Source: CAIWHR01 sp963809965
GTDB lineage: Bacteria > Pseudomonadota > Gammaproteobacteria > Burkholderiales > Casimicrobiaceae
Length of the DNA stretch: 64,000 nucleotides
Direction of reading: 5' to 3'
NCBI GenBank assembly: GCA_963809965.1
Contig: CAWELU010000006.1
Coordinates: 186,001 to 250,000 of the forward strand
The notes under the pieces are model-generated. The model was not told where the DNA came from and searched no databases. It saw only the letters and a list, made by a program, of their open reading frames with translations. Shown here one piece after another: positions 1 to 9,232 of this stretch (its first letter is position 1; each line of letters starts with the position of its first letter). The translations under genes and the position numbers were made by a program.

Positions 1-2
1 TC

Positions 3-809
3 GTTCACGGCTGGCCGGACGACGTGCGCACCTGGGACAGTGTGTTGCCTTCGTTGCATGCGGCAGGCTTCCGCACGTTCGCGCCTTGGCTGCGCGGCTG
101 TGGGCCGACGCGCTTTCTTCGTGACGACACGTTCCGCAGTGGACAACTCGTCGCGCTCGGACAGGATCTCGTCGATTTCGCCACCGCGCTCGGTCTCCGC
201 CGACACGCGCTGGTCGGGCACGACTGGGGCGCGCGCGCGGCGTACATCGCCTCGGCGCTTAACGAACCGCGAGTCGCTGCCTGCGTCGCGCTCTCGGTCG
301 GATACGGTACCAATCATCCCGGCCAAGTCCTGGGCTATCGGCAGACGCAAAACTACTGGTATCACTGGCTGATGGCTACGCCGCGCGGCGACAGGCTGGT
401 ACGCGAGGATCGACGCGCCTTTACACGTCACATCTGGAATGAATGGTTCGTCGCGTACAAGCCCGATGACGCCGAATTCGAGCGCACCGCGGTCTCCTTC
501 GACAATCCCGATTGGGCGGAAGTCACGCTGCACTCGTATCGCGCGCGCTGGGGTCACGCGCCGGGCGACCCGCGCTATGCGGAGCTGGAAGCGCGTTTCG
601 ACCCTGCGCCGAAACAACGCGTGCCCACTTTGACGCTGCACGGGGCACTGGACCCTGTGAATTCGCCGCGGATGAGCGAAGGCAAGGAAGCGTACTTCAC
701 AGGACGTTACGAGCGGCGGCTGATTCCTGGCGCCGGGCATTTTCCGCAGCGCGAATGCGTCGCCGACGCGAAGCAAGAGATCGTCGATTGGCTCGCTCAG
801 TACCGATAG
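3..809 (+). CDS. alpha/beta hydrolase, epoxide hydrolase-like (5' end outside the window)
   Basis: The reading frame is open from the first bases of the window, so the N-terminus is missing; the first visible residues are the oxyanion-hole motif HGWPD. The family signature VGHDWGA follows about 65 residues later, with Asp as the nucleophile as in epoxide hydrolases and haloalkane dehalogenases. The acid region LHGALDPVN and the catalytic His in GAGHFPQRE complete the triad. Soluble epoxide hydrolases of this type open epoxides or hydrolyse small esters in the cytoplasm. The substrate cannot be told from sequence. It ends convergently with the cyclase gene on the other strand. Confidence 0.85.
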   Translation, partial: VHGWPDDVRTWDSVLPSLHAAGFRTFAPWLRGCGPTRFLRDDTFRSGQLVALGQDLVDFATALGLRRHALVGHDWGARAAYIASALNEPRVAACVALSVGYGTNHPGQVLGYRQTQNYWYHWLMATPRGDRLVREDRRAFTRHIWNEWFVAYKPDDAEFERTAVSFDNPDWAEVTLHSYRARWGHAPGDPRYAELEARFDPAPKQRVPTLTLHGALDPVNSPRMSEGKEAYFTGRYERRLIPGAGHFPQRECVADAKQEIVDWLAQYR

Positions 810-936
810 ACGCTCGGCGCCTCTCTGTTGCAATTGATCCGGGTGGGGCGGAGAGAAGGGCGCGAGGCATTGAGCAACTACCTACCACCGCCTTGCGGCT
901 GGTCAGGTCGAACTTTTTCCCGTATGAGCCAGCCAT

Positions 937-2676
937 TCAGGCCGCGATCCCGGCCTTGCGCAACCCCTCCGGAAAACGGTCAAAGTCGGCTGCGTTCCGG
1001 TAGGGCATGATGCGCCGGCGACGCTCGACCGAGAAGTCCGGCTCGATCCGCAGCAGCTCCGCCCATTCCGCCTGCGCCGCCTCGGGCATGCCGAGATGAC
1101 CGTAGACCGACGCCAGCAGCGCGCGCGACACGTCCGAATGAGGCTGGCTCGTCAGACGCTTGCGCAGTTGCCCGGCTGCCTCCTCGAAGCGTCCGGCCAA
1201 GAAAAGCGCCTGCGCCAGCCAGTGCGAGCGGAGCGGCGCGTAATTCGGATCGAGCCGCATCCCCCGCTCGATCTGTGGGATGCCCTCCTCCGGTCGCCCA
1301 GCGAAATGCAGTGCCCAGCCAAGCAACATGTAGGCATCGGCAAAGTTCGGGTCGACAGCAATCGCCTCGGCAAGTTCGGCCAGCGCCCGCTCGTGCTGGC
1401 GCATCCAGAGGCAGGCATTGCCGAGCGCAACATGCGCGTAGGGCAGGCCCTGGTCGAGCGCCACGGCCTCGCAGCCGATGTCATGAGCGGTCGCGAGCGC
1501 CGCTTCCGGATCATCAACCCAGGCGTTGATGTAGGCGGCAATCAGGACGGTGCAGAGAAACGCCGCGGCGGGCGCGAAGCCGGGATCGAGGCGGCGCGAC
1601 GCTTCCAGCAGTGCGCGCGCCTCGGCGTTGTCCGCGCGCGTGTACCGGTAGTGGAGCTCGCGCCCCTTCAGGAACAGCTCGTAGGCTTCTACACTGGCCG
1701 CGCCCTGCGTCTTGAGCCGCTTCGCTTCAGCGGGGGCCAGCTTGACCAAGAGTGAGCCTACGATCTCGCGCGTCACCTCGTCCTGGAGTTCGAAGATGTC
1801 GGTTAGTTCGCGGTCGTAGCGCTCGGCCCAGAGGTGGCTGCCATCCTGGCAATCGATGAGTTGTGCAGTAACCCGCACCCGGCTGCCCGCCCGGCGCACG
1901 CTGCCCTCGACCAGATAGCGCACCCCTAGGTCGCGGGCGATCTCCTGTACCTTCACTGCGCGGCCGCTATAGCTGAAGCTCGAGTTGCGGGCGATGACGG
2001 TGAGTTGGGCGAGCTTCGAGAGCGAAGTGATCAGGTCCTCGGCGAGCCCATCGGCAAAATAGTCCTGCTCCGGGTCGCCGCCCATGTTCTGGAACCGCAG
2101 CACGGCGATGGCGGGCCTTGCGTCCGCCACGTCCCCGGGAAGCTCCGGTGCTTTTCCGGCCGCGCCCGGCTCCCAGCGCCAGACATCGACCGGCCGATCG
2201 ATGTTCTTCAGCTTGTGCGCACCGTCGGGCCGAAAGCCGAAGCCGGACTCGCCCCGCAGCTGGTCGCGGACGGTGCGCGAGATGCAGATGCCACCCGATC
2301 GGGCGATGCCTTCCAGCCGGGCGGCGATGTTGACCCCGTCGCCATAGATGTCGCCACTCTCGACGATCACGTCGCCGACATTGATGCCGATGCGCAGCGC
2401 CAGCGGCGGGCGGTCGCTCTCGCGCTCGGCCTGCAGGGCGAGATCCCGCTGCAGCGCCACCGCAAAATTCACCGCGTCGAGTGCGCTGGCGAATTCGGCG
2501 AGGAAGCCGTCGCCGGTCGTCTTGACGATGCGGCCGCGATGGGCAGCGATCCCGGGCTCGACCAGCGAGGCCCGGAGCGCGCCGAGTCGCGCCAGCGTCC
2601 CCTCCTCGTCGACTCCCATCAGTCGACTGTAGGCCACCAGATCGGCTGCCAGGATGGCGGCGAGCCTGCGCTCCAT
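937..2676 (-). CDS. class III adenylate/guanylate cyclase with TolB-like and TPR regions
   Basis: 579 residues starting MERRLAAILAADL, the usual start of this family. A class III cyclase homology domain spans about residues 1-180: metal Asp residues lie in AADLVAYS and TTGDGFLAEF, and the transition-state Asn and Arg in GDGVNIAARLE. A TolB/FlgO-like stretch follows (IAVLRFQNMGGDPEQDYF, about 185-310). TPR helices then run to the C-terminus. No membrane segment is seen, so it should be a soluble nucleotide cyclase with a sensing or scaffold tail. A paralogue of the same architecture lies at 5649-7442. The product (cAMP or cGMP) is not proven by the sequence. Confidence 0.88.
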   Translation of the reverse strand: MERRLAAILAADLVAYSRLMGVDEEGTLARLGALRASLVEPGIAAHRGRIVKTTGDGFLAEFASALDAVNFAVALQRDLALQAERESDRPPLALRIGINVGDVIVESGDIYGDGVNIAARLEGIARSGGICISRTVRDQLRGESGFGFRPDGAHKLKNIDRPVDVWRWEPGAAGKAPELPGDVADARPAIAVLRFQNMGGDPEQDYFADGLAEDLITSLSKLAQLTVIARNSSFSYSGRAVKVQEIARDLGVRYLVEGSVRRAGSRVRVTAQLIDCQDGSHLWAERYDRELTDIFELQDEVTREIVGSLLVKLAPAEAKRLKTQGAASVEAYELFLKGRELHYRYTRADNAEARALLEASRRLDPGFAPAAAFLCTVLIAAYINAWVDDPEAALATAHDIGCEAVALDQGLPYAHVALGNACLWMRQHERALAELAEAIAVDPNFADAYMLLGWALHFAGRPEEGIPQIERGMRLDPNYAPLRSHWLAQALFLAGRFEEAAGQLRKRLTSQPHSDVSRALLASVYGHLGMPEAAQAEWAELLRIEPDFSVERRRRIMPYRNAADFDRFPEGLRKAGIAA

Positions 2677-2777
2677 CGACCTCGCCCTCTCGGTACCGGG
2701 CGATGCGCCCGGAGCCCTGATGCTACAGACATCCGGCCGGGGCCGGTAGATCGTTCTTGCCGCGTCGAAACCGGGGA

Positions 2778-4370
2778 TCAGGGCTGAAAGGCATAAGGCG
2801 GCAACGTAACGAGGCGCGTGTCCTCGATGGGACCGCCCACCGTGAAGTGATACAGGCTTTGCCAGCGATCGTCATCGATCCCGAGCAGTCTGTGCATCTC
2901 GTCGTCGAAGTAGCAGCCAATTCCCGTGGCGCGCACGCCCGCCGCTTCCGCTTCCAGATAGAGCGCATGTCCGAGCATTCCGCATTCCCAGAATAAATGA
3001 CGGTAACGCCACGGCTCCTCGCGCGCGAGTTCGACGTGCGCGAGCATACCGAGGGCAAAACACGAGTCGGCCGCAATGTCCTGGTGACAGCAGATCGTTT
3101 TTGCGATGGCGCGTAGGTCGTACGGCAACAGCAGATACAGCGCCAGGTGTGCGGGACCTATCTTCTGCCACAGCCATTCGTGGCGCATCGATGACCTGAG
3201 ATCGGGAAGCACCGATGGCTGTCGCAGGAACACGTACAACCCGGGATCGAGCCCCGCCACGCGATGCACCATCAGGGCGGCGTGCACCTGCGGCGGTGTA
3301 GCGAGCGCGTTCCAGGGTGGCGTGTTGACGCGCACCATGAGCGCGTCGAGCATTGCGAACAACGATTCCTCGCCGATGTGCGTTTCCCCGTCGAAGTCGA
3401 CCGCGCTGCGGCGCTGCCGGGAGATTGTCGCGAACGTCGGATCGAGGACGGGATCGCGGGGCAGCGGCAGCGGCGCCGGGCGGTAGGCCGCCGGTTCCAA
3501 GGTAGCTGGCTTTCGCGTGGCGCTATGAATCGAATCGATGTCCGGCCACGGCACGTGTTCCGCGCTCAAGTGATTGGCGCGACCGGACCAGGTCGCATCG
3601 CGTAGCAGCTCGCGCATGTGCTCGAGTTGCGGTCTCGAGCCTTCTTGCCCGATCCAAAGCAGCGTATCCGGGGCCTCCCGCTCGGCACCGCCAAGATCCG
3701 CCTCGCGATCAAGCCCGAGCAACGCGGACACGAGCTCATCGCCGGCCGAGGCAAGCAGATGCGTCTCCCAGCCGAGCGCGGCCGCGGCGTAGCAGAGCGC
3801 CGCGATCGCATGCCCGCAATCGTGTTGGCAGTAACGCCACGCCCGCATTCCGTACTTCCATGCCTCGCGCCAGTAGATCGAGCCAAGGCCCAGCACGACG
3901 CCGCCGCTCTCGAACGCGGCCGACCAGCGCGGATGGTCTGGTGCGGCCCGTTGTTCAAGCGTGTGATCGCGGCTCACATAGTGATAGACACCCGCCGGCA
4001 GTCCGGGAAGATTCGGGCACAACAGATAGCCTTCCGTGGGATGCAGATTGCCACTAGAGGGATTGCAACGCAGCGCCCATCGATTGCCGCCGAACGATTT
4101 CCAAGCCGACAAGCCGAGAGAGAGCTCGAACAGGACCGCAACGCTGCGAACGTCGAACGCCTGCATTGCCGGCAGTTCGCCCCGCCGAAGAGCGGCGTAG
4201 CGTGTGGGCGGGGCATCCGCGGCCAGGGGCAGCTTGATCGCCGGCGCGTCCGAATAGATCCGAAACGGATCGGGTTGATTGGCCCAATCCAGCCCGCCGG
4301 GGCCGGGCGCGTACCGGTCGAGGCGGTGCTTGCTGCGACGGTGATATTCGAGGACCGCGGAATTAGGCAA
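2778..4370 (-). CDS. SagB-type nitroreductase / dehydrogenase family protein
   Basis: 530 residues, about twice a normal nitroreductase. It contains two nitroreductase-like halves, as in the SagB/ThcOx family. The N-terminal part has the FMN-binding region with NPSSGNLHPTEGY and the domain PAGVYHYVSRDH. The C-terminal half repeats the pattern with RRSAVDFDGETHIGEESLF and ends in a region typical of the fold (GMLGHALYLEAEAAG, TGIGCYFDDE). These proteins are FMN-dependent oxidoreductases; some oxidise azolines in peptide natural products, but no precursor peptide or cyclodehydratase is next to this one. It is a single-gene unit, with the HD-domain gene starting in the opposite direction 165 bases upstream. 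Confidence 0.82.
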   Translation of the reverse strand: MPNSAVLEYHRRSKHRLDRYAPGPGGLDWANQPDPFRIYSDAPAIKLPLAADAPPTRYAALRRGELPAMQAFDVRSVAVLFELSLGLSAWKSFGGNRWALRCNPSSGNLHPTEGYLLCPNLPGLPAGVYHYVSRDHTLEQRAAPDHPRWSAAFESGGVVLGLGSIYWREAWKYGMRAWRYCQHDCGHAIAALCYAAAALGWETHLLASAGDELVSALLGLDREADLGGAEREAPDTLLWIGQEGSRPQLEHMRELLRDATWSGRANHLSAEHVPWPDIDSIHSATRKPATLEPAAYRPAPLPLPRDPVLDPTFATISRQRRSAVDFDGETHIGEESLFAMLDALMVRVNTPPWNALATPPQVHAALMVHRVAGLDPGLYVFLRQPSVLPDLRSSMRHEWLWQKIGPAHLALYLLLPYDLRAIAKTICCHQDIAADSCFALGMLAHVELAREEPWRYRHLFWECGMLGHALYLEAEAAGVRATGIGCYFDDEMHRLLGIDDDRWQSLYHFTVGGPIEDTRLVTLPPYAFQP

Positions 4371-4535
4371 TTGCAGCCCGACCGATCACGCCGCTCGTTT
4401 AGCCGAAGAATCGAGAGCATACGCCGAGGCTTTGAAGCGAGGATTGGCCCGATCGGGATTGCCGGATTTCATCGCTGGCCGCGCCCAGCTGCCTGTAACG
4501 CCGGCATCGGCTAAACTGAGGAGTAGATCCTTTCA

Positions 4536-5153
4536 GTGATATCCACTATGGCCGCGGAATCAATTTTCGCCACGCTGCACAAGTACACTAAGGCGTTGTC
4601 AGTGGCGCTGGGATATCGCGATCTTATGACACGGTTCCACTCCGAGCGTGTACTCGCTCTGTGCGAAGCGATGGGGATGCATTGCGGCCTGTCAACGGAA
4701 GAACTGGACATTCTCAGGATTGGCGCGTCGTTGCACGATATCGGCAAGATCGGAACGCCTGACCATATCCTTCGCAAGCTCTCGCAATTGGACGGGCCCG
4801 AGTGGGAGACAATGAAGGAACATTCCGAGATTGGCGAGAAGATATTGCTCGCAACCGAACTCGAAGGCTCGCGCCAGGTGGCTCTGGTAGTTCGGCACCA
4901 CCATGAGCACCACAATGGCCGAGGATACCCGGACGGTCGCTCCGGGGAAGCGATCCCTATCCAATCCCGCATCGTCGCCATCGCCGACAGCTACGACGCG
5001 ATGGCCGTGACGCGGTCGTACAGCCGCGCGAAAAGACATGCGGAAATCATGGAGATATTACGCGACGAAGCCGGGGAAAAGCATGATCCGCAGTTGTTGC
5101 GCGTGTTTTGCGAGATTATTGAACATAGCAAGTTCAAGACCGCCACAGTCTGA
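4536..5153 (+). CDS. HD-GYP-like phosphohydrolase domain protein
   Basis: 205 residues that are almost entirely one HD-GYP domain. The metal-binding HD pair is in LHDIGKIGTPDHI, and the family box HHEHHNGRGYPDG follows. HD-GYP domains usually degrade cyclic di-GMP, but this protein has no receiver, GAF or membrane part, so its input is unknown. The GTG start at 4536 is favoured by a GAGGAG ribosome site 11 bases upstream; an ATG at 4548 is the alternative. About 165 bases of divergent intergenic DNA separate it from the nitroreductase gene. Confidence 0.83.
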   Translation: MISTMAAESIFATLHKYTKALSVALGYRDLMTRFHSERVLALCEAMGMHCGLSTEELDILRIGASLHDIGKIGTPDHILRKLSQLDGPEWETMKEHSEIGEKILLATELEGSRQVALVVRHHHEHHNGRGYPDGRSGEAIPIQSRIVAIADSYDAMAVTRSYSRAKRHAEIMEILRDEAGEKHDPQLLRVFCEIIEHSKFKTATV

Positions 5154-5648
5154 TTCGGCTTCCTGGCGGCGAACCCCCAACTCTGCTGCTCAGCTCTGGA
5201 ACGATAGGAGCTCCAACCACACGAAGGCTAGGCTTTTGGTTTTGGTGGTGTCGGTCAAGCGGCGAGCGAGCGCCGAAGACTCACCGTCTACGCGGTGCCG
5301 AGGCGGATCCCCGGGACGATAGCGCAAGATTGGCGGACGGCCGGCTCCGGTGAGAGCACGCAGTCTGTAGGCGCTGAACGGGTGTTCACGAGGCCCAGCG
5401 TCAGTGTCGGCGCTAGCGTGATCGACCTACCATCGCCGGCATCACTTCCGGCGGCTGCTTGTGGCGGCGAACCGAGTGCTCGCTGATGCGTACCGTATCG
5501 CGCACCGCGTCCCCGCTGGGCCATCCGTCGCACTTGGTGGCGGCTGCCCGCGTTTACTAATCCTGGCGAGCCAACGCCTCAAGGGTGAGGCCCATCAACG
5601 CTATCTTTGGAGTAGTCTGACGCATCCGTCCACCGTTTGCGTAACGCC
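5154..5648. other. intergenic stretch without a recognisable gene
   Basis: About 495 bases between the HD-GYP-like gene and the second cyclase. Short frames on both strands give low-complexity translations without family resemblance. No tRNA-like fold, strong terminator or repeat was seen. Confidence 0.5.
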
Positions 5649-7442
5649 ATGGAGCGCCGCCTCGCCGCGATCCTCGTCGCCGATGTCGCCGAGTTCAGCC
5701 GCCTCGCGGGCGCCGACGAGGAAGGCACACTCGCAGCACTTGAACGGCTCCGCGTGACTGTTGTCGATCCGGCGATCGCCGAGCACGGCGGACGCGTATT
5801 CAAGACCACGGGCGATGGCTTGCTGGCCGCGTTCCCGAGCGTCGTCGAGGCGGTCCGCTGCGCGGCGCGGATCCAACAGGCGCTAGTGCCCTCACGGGAG
5901 GGCGCGGCTGTCGACCGCCGCATGGCACTGCGAATCGCCGTCCACGTGGGCGACGTGGTCGTCTCCGGGAACGATCTGCTCGGCGATGGCGTCAACATCG
6001 CGACGCGGCTGGAGCAGCTCGCCGAGCCTGGCGGCCTCTGCATCTCGGGAGCCGTGCACGAGCAGGTCCGGGACCGGCTTCCGTCGCTGCGGTTCGCCGA
6101 TGGCGGCGAGCACGCGCTGCGCAACATCGTGCGCCCGGTGCGCATCTGGCGCCTAGCACCGCCGTCAGCCGGCGAGCACTCGCCCGCGGTCGGGCCTGCT
6201 CAGGCTGCGCTCCCGCCACACCCGCCCGCGTCGGACCGCCCGTCGCTCGCGATACTGCCGTTCACGAACTTGAGCGGAGACGCGTCGCAGGACTATTTTT
6301 CCGACGGCATCACCGAGGAGATCATCACCGCGGTGTCGCGGTTCCAGGGGCTGCTGGTGATCGCGCGCAACGCGAGTTTCACCATGCGCGGAAGCGAAAG
6401 CGACTCGCAGCGTGTCGGGGCCGCCCTCGGGGCCGAGTATTTGCTGCAAGGAAGCATCCGCCGCGTGGGGGAACGTGTGCGTGTGACCGCGCAGCTGGTC
6501 GAGGCCGCGAGCGGCACGCAGATGTGGGCCGAGCGCTTCGACCGGACGCTGGCCGACGTGCTCGACGTACAGGACGAAATCGCGGGCCGCATCGTCTCCG
6601 CGGTGGCGCCAAAGATCCGCGACGTCGAGATCGTACGGGCGCGCCAGCCGGGGCGCACGTTCACGCGCAGCTACGATCTCGCGCTGCGCGCGCTCGCGCT
6701 CTGCGAGCAGGCGTGGCGCGTCAGTGACGGTGCGCGGATGCAGGACGCGTTCGATGTCGCGCGCGAGGCCGCACGCACGGAACCGGTGTCGCCTCGCGCG
6801 TTCGATGTGCTCGCACTCACTTCGTTGCGACTGTCCGACCTCGCGAACTTCGCACCGGACGCGATGCAGCGCGCTCTGGAGGAAGCCCAGGCGGCAGCGG
6901 AGCGGCTCGCCGAGATGGAGCCGGGCAACCACGTCGCTTACCTGCGGCTCGGCAACATCGCCATAAAGCAGCACCGCGGCGACGATGCGCGCCAGCTGTT
7001 CCGACGTTCGCTCGACCTTAATCCGAACGACCCGATGGTCGCGAGCATGTTGAGCTGGGCCGAATCGAACGACGGCCTGGCCGCCGACGCGATCGCCCAT
7101 GCGCACGACGCGCTGTTGCGCATGCCGATAGGGCGCGACCGCCAGGTGGTGCTGTGGGCGCTGGCGCTCGCGCACTGGGTCGGTGGCGATCCGGCCACCG
7201 CATTGCCGTACGCGCGCGAGGCCATCTCGGGCACGGCGACCTTCGGCCAGCGTTACGGCGTACTCATCGTCTGCCTTGCAGAACTGGGCGAACTCGACGA
7301 GGCGCGGCGGATGATTGCGCTCGCCGAGGAATTGGCGCCCGGCTACGTGAAAAGCCGACTCGAAGGTAAGTCGTGGTTCAATCGACAGGACCTCGCCGCG
7401 CGCTGGACGTCGGCGCTGCGCAAGGCCGCGGGCCTGGCGTAG
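5649..7442 (+). CDS. class III adenylate/guanylate cyclase with TolB-like and TPR regions (second copy)
   Basis: The start at 5649 gives MERRLAAILVADVAEFSRL, matching the start of the paralogue at 937-2676; a TTG four codons upstream is in frame but unlikely. The cyclase domain (about 1-180) has both metal Asp residues (VADVAEFS, TTGDGLLAAF) and the Asn/Arg pair in GDGVNIATRLEQ. The TolB-like part starts at SLAILPFTNLSGD near residue 200 and has the usual ARNASFTMRG segment. TPR repeats fill the remainder. It is a predicted soluble cyclase. With the first copy this gives two independent cyclic-nucleotide outputs within 7 kb. Confidence 0.88.
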   Translation: MERRLAAILVADVAEFSRLAGADEEGTLAALERLRVTVVDPAIAEHGGRVFKTTGDGLLAAFPSVVEAVRCAARIQQALVPSREGAAVDRRMALRIAVHVGDVVVSGNDLLGDGVNIATRLEQLAEPGGLCISGAVHEQVRDRLPSLRFADGGEHALRNIVRPVRIWRLAPPSAGEHSPAVGPAQAALPPHPPASDRPSLAILPFTNLSGDASQDYFSDGITEEIITAVSRFQGLLVIARNASFTMRGSESDSQRVGAALGAEYLLQGSIRRVGERVRVTAQLVEAASGTQMWAERFDRTLADVLDVQDEIAGRIVSAVAPKIRDVEIVRARQPGRTFTRSYDLALRALALCEQAWRVSDGARMQDAFDVAREAARTEPVSPRAFDVLALTSLRLSDLANFAPDAMQRALEEAQAAAERLAEMEPGNHVAYLRLGNIAIKQHRGDDARQLFRRSLDLNPNDPMVASMLSWAESNDGLAADAIAHAHDALLRMPIGRDRQVVLWALALAHWVGGDPATALPYAREAISGTATFGQRYGVLIVCLAELGELDEARRMIALAEELAPGYVKSRLEGKSWFNRQDLAARWTSALRKAAGLA

Positions 7443-7727
7443 CCACCGGTCACGGTCGGCCAGACCAAGTCCATCACCCGCCAGGTCTTCCGCACGCCGG
7501 GAACGGTGTACATGTAGGCGATCCTTCGTCGATCATGTCGCGGTGACTACCGGGGCATTTGGTCGGGCCCTTCCCCTGTCCCGATCTACCATTCAATACA
7601 ACAGTTGCGGACTTTCGGCCCCGCGGGCTAGTTGCCGGAAAGTCGCCGTTCCAGATGGCAGGCGCTTACCGAACTTGATCTGCGGGAAATGAGCGCCTTG
7701 GCTCGAGCCCATAGCGTGACGCGGGGT
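7443..7727. other. intergenic region with a hairpin
   Basis: 285 bases between the end of the cyclase gene and the convergent CBS gene. GACTTTCGGC near 7610 can pair with GCCGGAAAGTC near 7634-7644 with one bulged base. This is a possible bidirectional terminator, though no T-run follows. Confidence 0.3.
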
Positions 7728-8162
7728 TCAGCCCATCACCTCGCCGATGTGTTCGCGCTTCAGGAGCTCGCCTTGGAATTCCTGCAGCTCCGGACCGAGC
7801 GCATCCCGGGCCGAGATCATGCCGAGCGGTTTCCCGCGCTCGACGACCGGCACATGGTGGAATCCGCCGTCGTACATCATCAGCAACGCGTGTCCGACAG
7901 CCTTGTCCGGACCAATGGTCTTCGGCTTCGGCGTCATGATGTCAGCCACGCGCGTCGTCTTGGGGTCGCGCGACTCTGCGAGGACGCGGAACACCGCGTC
8001 GCGCTCGGTGAAGATGCCGGCGAGATGGCCATCCTCGACGATCATCAGCGCACCACGTCCGTGTTTTTTCATGAGCCGCGCCGCCACGACGATCGTCGTG
8101 TTGCCTGGCGCAGTGAGCGGCCTTTGGTTCGCGATCACATCCCTGACTGATCGATGGGGCAT
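7728..8162 (-). CDS. CBS-pair domain protein
   Basis: 144 residues made of two CBS motifs. The first is around TIVVAARLMKKHGRGALMIV with the typical GIFTERDAVFRVL. The second is around DIMTPKPKTIGPDKAV and HHVPVVERGKPLGMISARD. Stand-alone CBS-pair proteins of this size bind adenine nucleotides or SAM and regulate partners; no enzyme domain is attached. It is transcribed alone, convergent with the second cyclase, so a functional link to cyclic nucleotides is speculative. Confidence 0.85.
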   Translation of the reverse strand: MPHRSVRDVIANQRPLTAPGNTTIVVAARLMKKHGRGALMIVEDGHLAGIFTERDAVFRVLAESRDPKTTRVADIMTPKPKTIGPDKAVGHALLMMYDGGFHHVPVVERGKPLGMISARDALGPELQEFQGELLKREHIGEVMG

Positions 8163-8440
8163 GGCAACTCCGGGGTGATCAATGTCGGGACGACAATGCT
8201 ACGCTTTTCGCCAGCTCTATCAACGTCGGCGTTCGACCGCAAGCCCTCCCAGGCCAGTCCGCTCGATAGCGGACTTTCAATGGCGCAATCGGCGCACCTG
8301 GAATCACCCCGGCCCACACCATGTTTACCTTGTTGGCCTGTGCACCGTGAATCGGCGTGGCCTAACGCACGTTGCACCCGCGAAGAGCGATCATTGCGCG
8401 GGAGGGCCGCCCAGATTGACGTTTCGGAGTCTCGTCGCGC

Positions 8441-9232
8441 ATGATGGACCCGGCTATCTCGATAACACTGCGCACGATGACGCCGCCACGCGCGACCCGC
8501 CCCATGCATGAACATGGTTCGCACCCGGAGCCTGCGCCGGACCGTACTACGGAATGGTTCGTGCCCCGCTTCGGGCCCGCGAAATTTCGCACCTTCATCG
8601 GGCTGCTCTTTCTTCCGTATACCGGCATGGTGCTCGCGTACACGGTGATCGGCGCGATGCTCGCGCCGCGCGTCCACTGGGATCGTGTCGCCGCCATGCT
8701 GGTCATCTACCTGCTCGCTCTGGGTGTCGGCGCCCATGCGTTCGACGCGCTCGGCAGTCGAGCGGAGAAACCGTGGGGCAACGTGTTCTCCGTGCGGCAA
8801 TTGTGGCGGCTAGGCACCGCGTCCCTCGCCGGCGCCTATCTGATCGGCGCGTACTACATGATCGTATTTACGCCGTGGCTATGGCCGATTGCCATCGCGG
8901 AGGGCTTCTTCGTACTCGCCTACAATCTCGAATGGTTCGGAGGGCGCTTTCATACCGACGCATGGTTCGCGTTCTCCTGGGGCGCGCTGCCGGTCGTCGC
9001 GGGTTACGTGCTCCAGACCAATACGCTCGCCGCATCGGCGGTCATCATGGCGGCGGCGAGCGCGATGCTCAGCCTCGTCGAGATCAAGGCGTCGCGTCCC
9101 TACAAGACCCTGAAGCGCGCGGGCGAAGGCGCGTCGCCTTGGGTCGCGCCGCTCGAGGCGATCCTCAAGTGCATCAGCGGGGGCGTGCTGCTCCTTGGTG
9201 CGGGGCTGGCGGCAATGCGATGGAACGGGTGA
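8441..9232 (+). CDS. polytopic membrane protein, tentatively UbiA-superfamily-like
   Basis: 263 residues with a polar N-terminal tail of about 40 residues and then seven or eight hydrophobic segments. The loops GVGAHAFDALGSRAEKPWGN and YNLEWFGGRFHTDAWFAF lie where UbiA prenyltransferases carry their Asp-rich prenyl-diphosphate loops. The classical NDxxDxxxD motif is not intact, so this is a distant or divergent assignment. The gene overlaps the polyprenyl synthetase start by 13 bases, implying coupled translation, and that supports a prenyl-related membrane role. No clear ribosome site marks the start; ATG codons at 8477 and 8504 are alternatives. Confidence 0.55.
   Translation: MMDPAISITLRTMTPPRATRPMHEHGSHPEPAPDRTTEWFVPRFGPAKFRTFIGLLFLPYTGMVLAYTVIGAMLAPRVHWDRVAAMLVIYLLALGVGAHAFDALGSRAEKPWGNVFSVRQLWRLGTASLAGAYLIGAYYMIVFTPWLWPIAIAEGFFVLAYNLEWFGGRFHTDAWFAFSWGALPVVAGYVLQTNTLAASAVIMAAASAMLSLVEIKASRPYKTLKRAGEGASPWVAPLEAILKCISGGVLLLGAGLAAMRWNG

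Noticed and set aside
2778..4370. SagB-type protein as part of a thiazole/oxazole-modified microcin cluster
   Set aside because: No precursor peptide, cyclodehydratase or YcaO gene is nearby; the neighbours are a cyclase and an HD-GYP-like gene.
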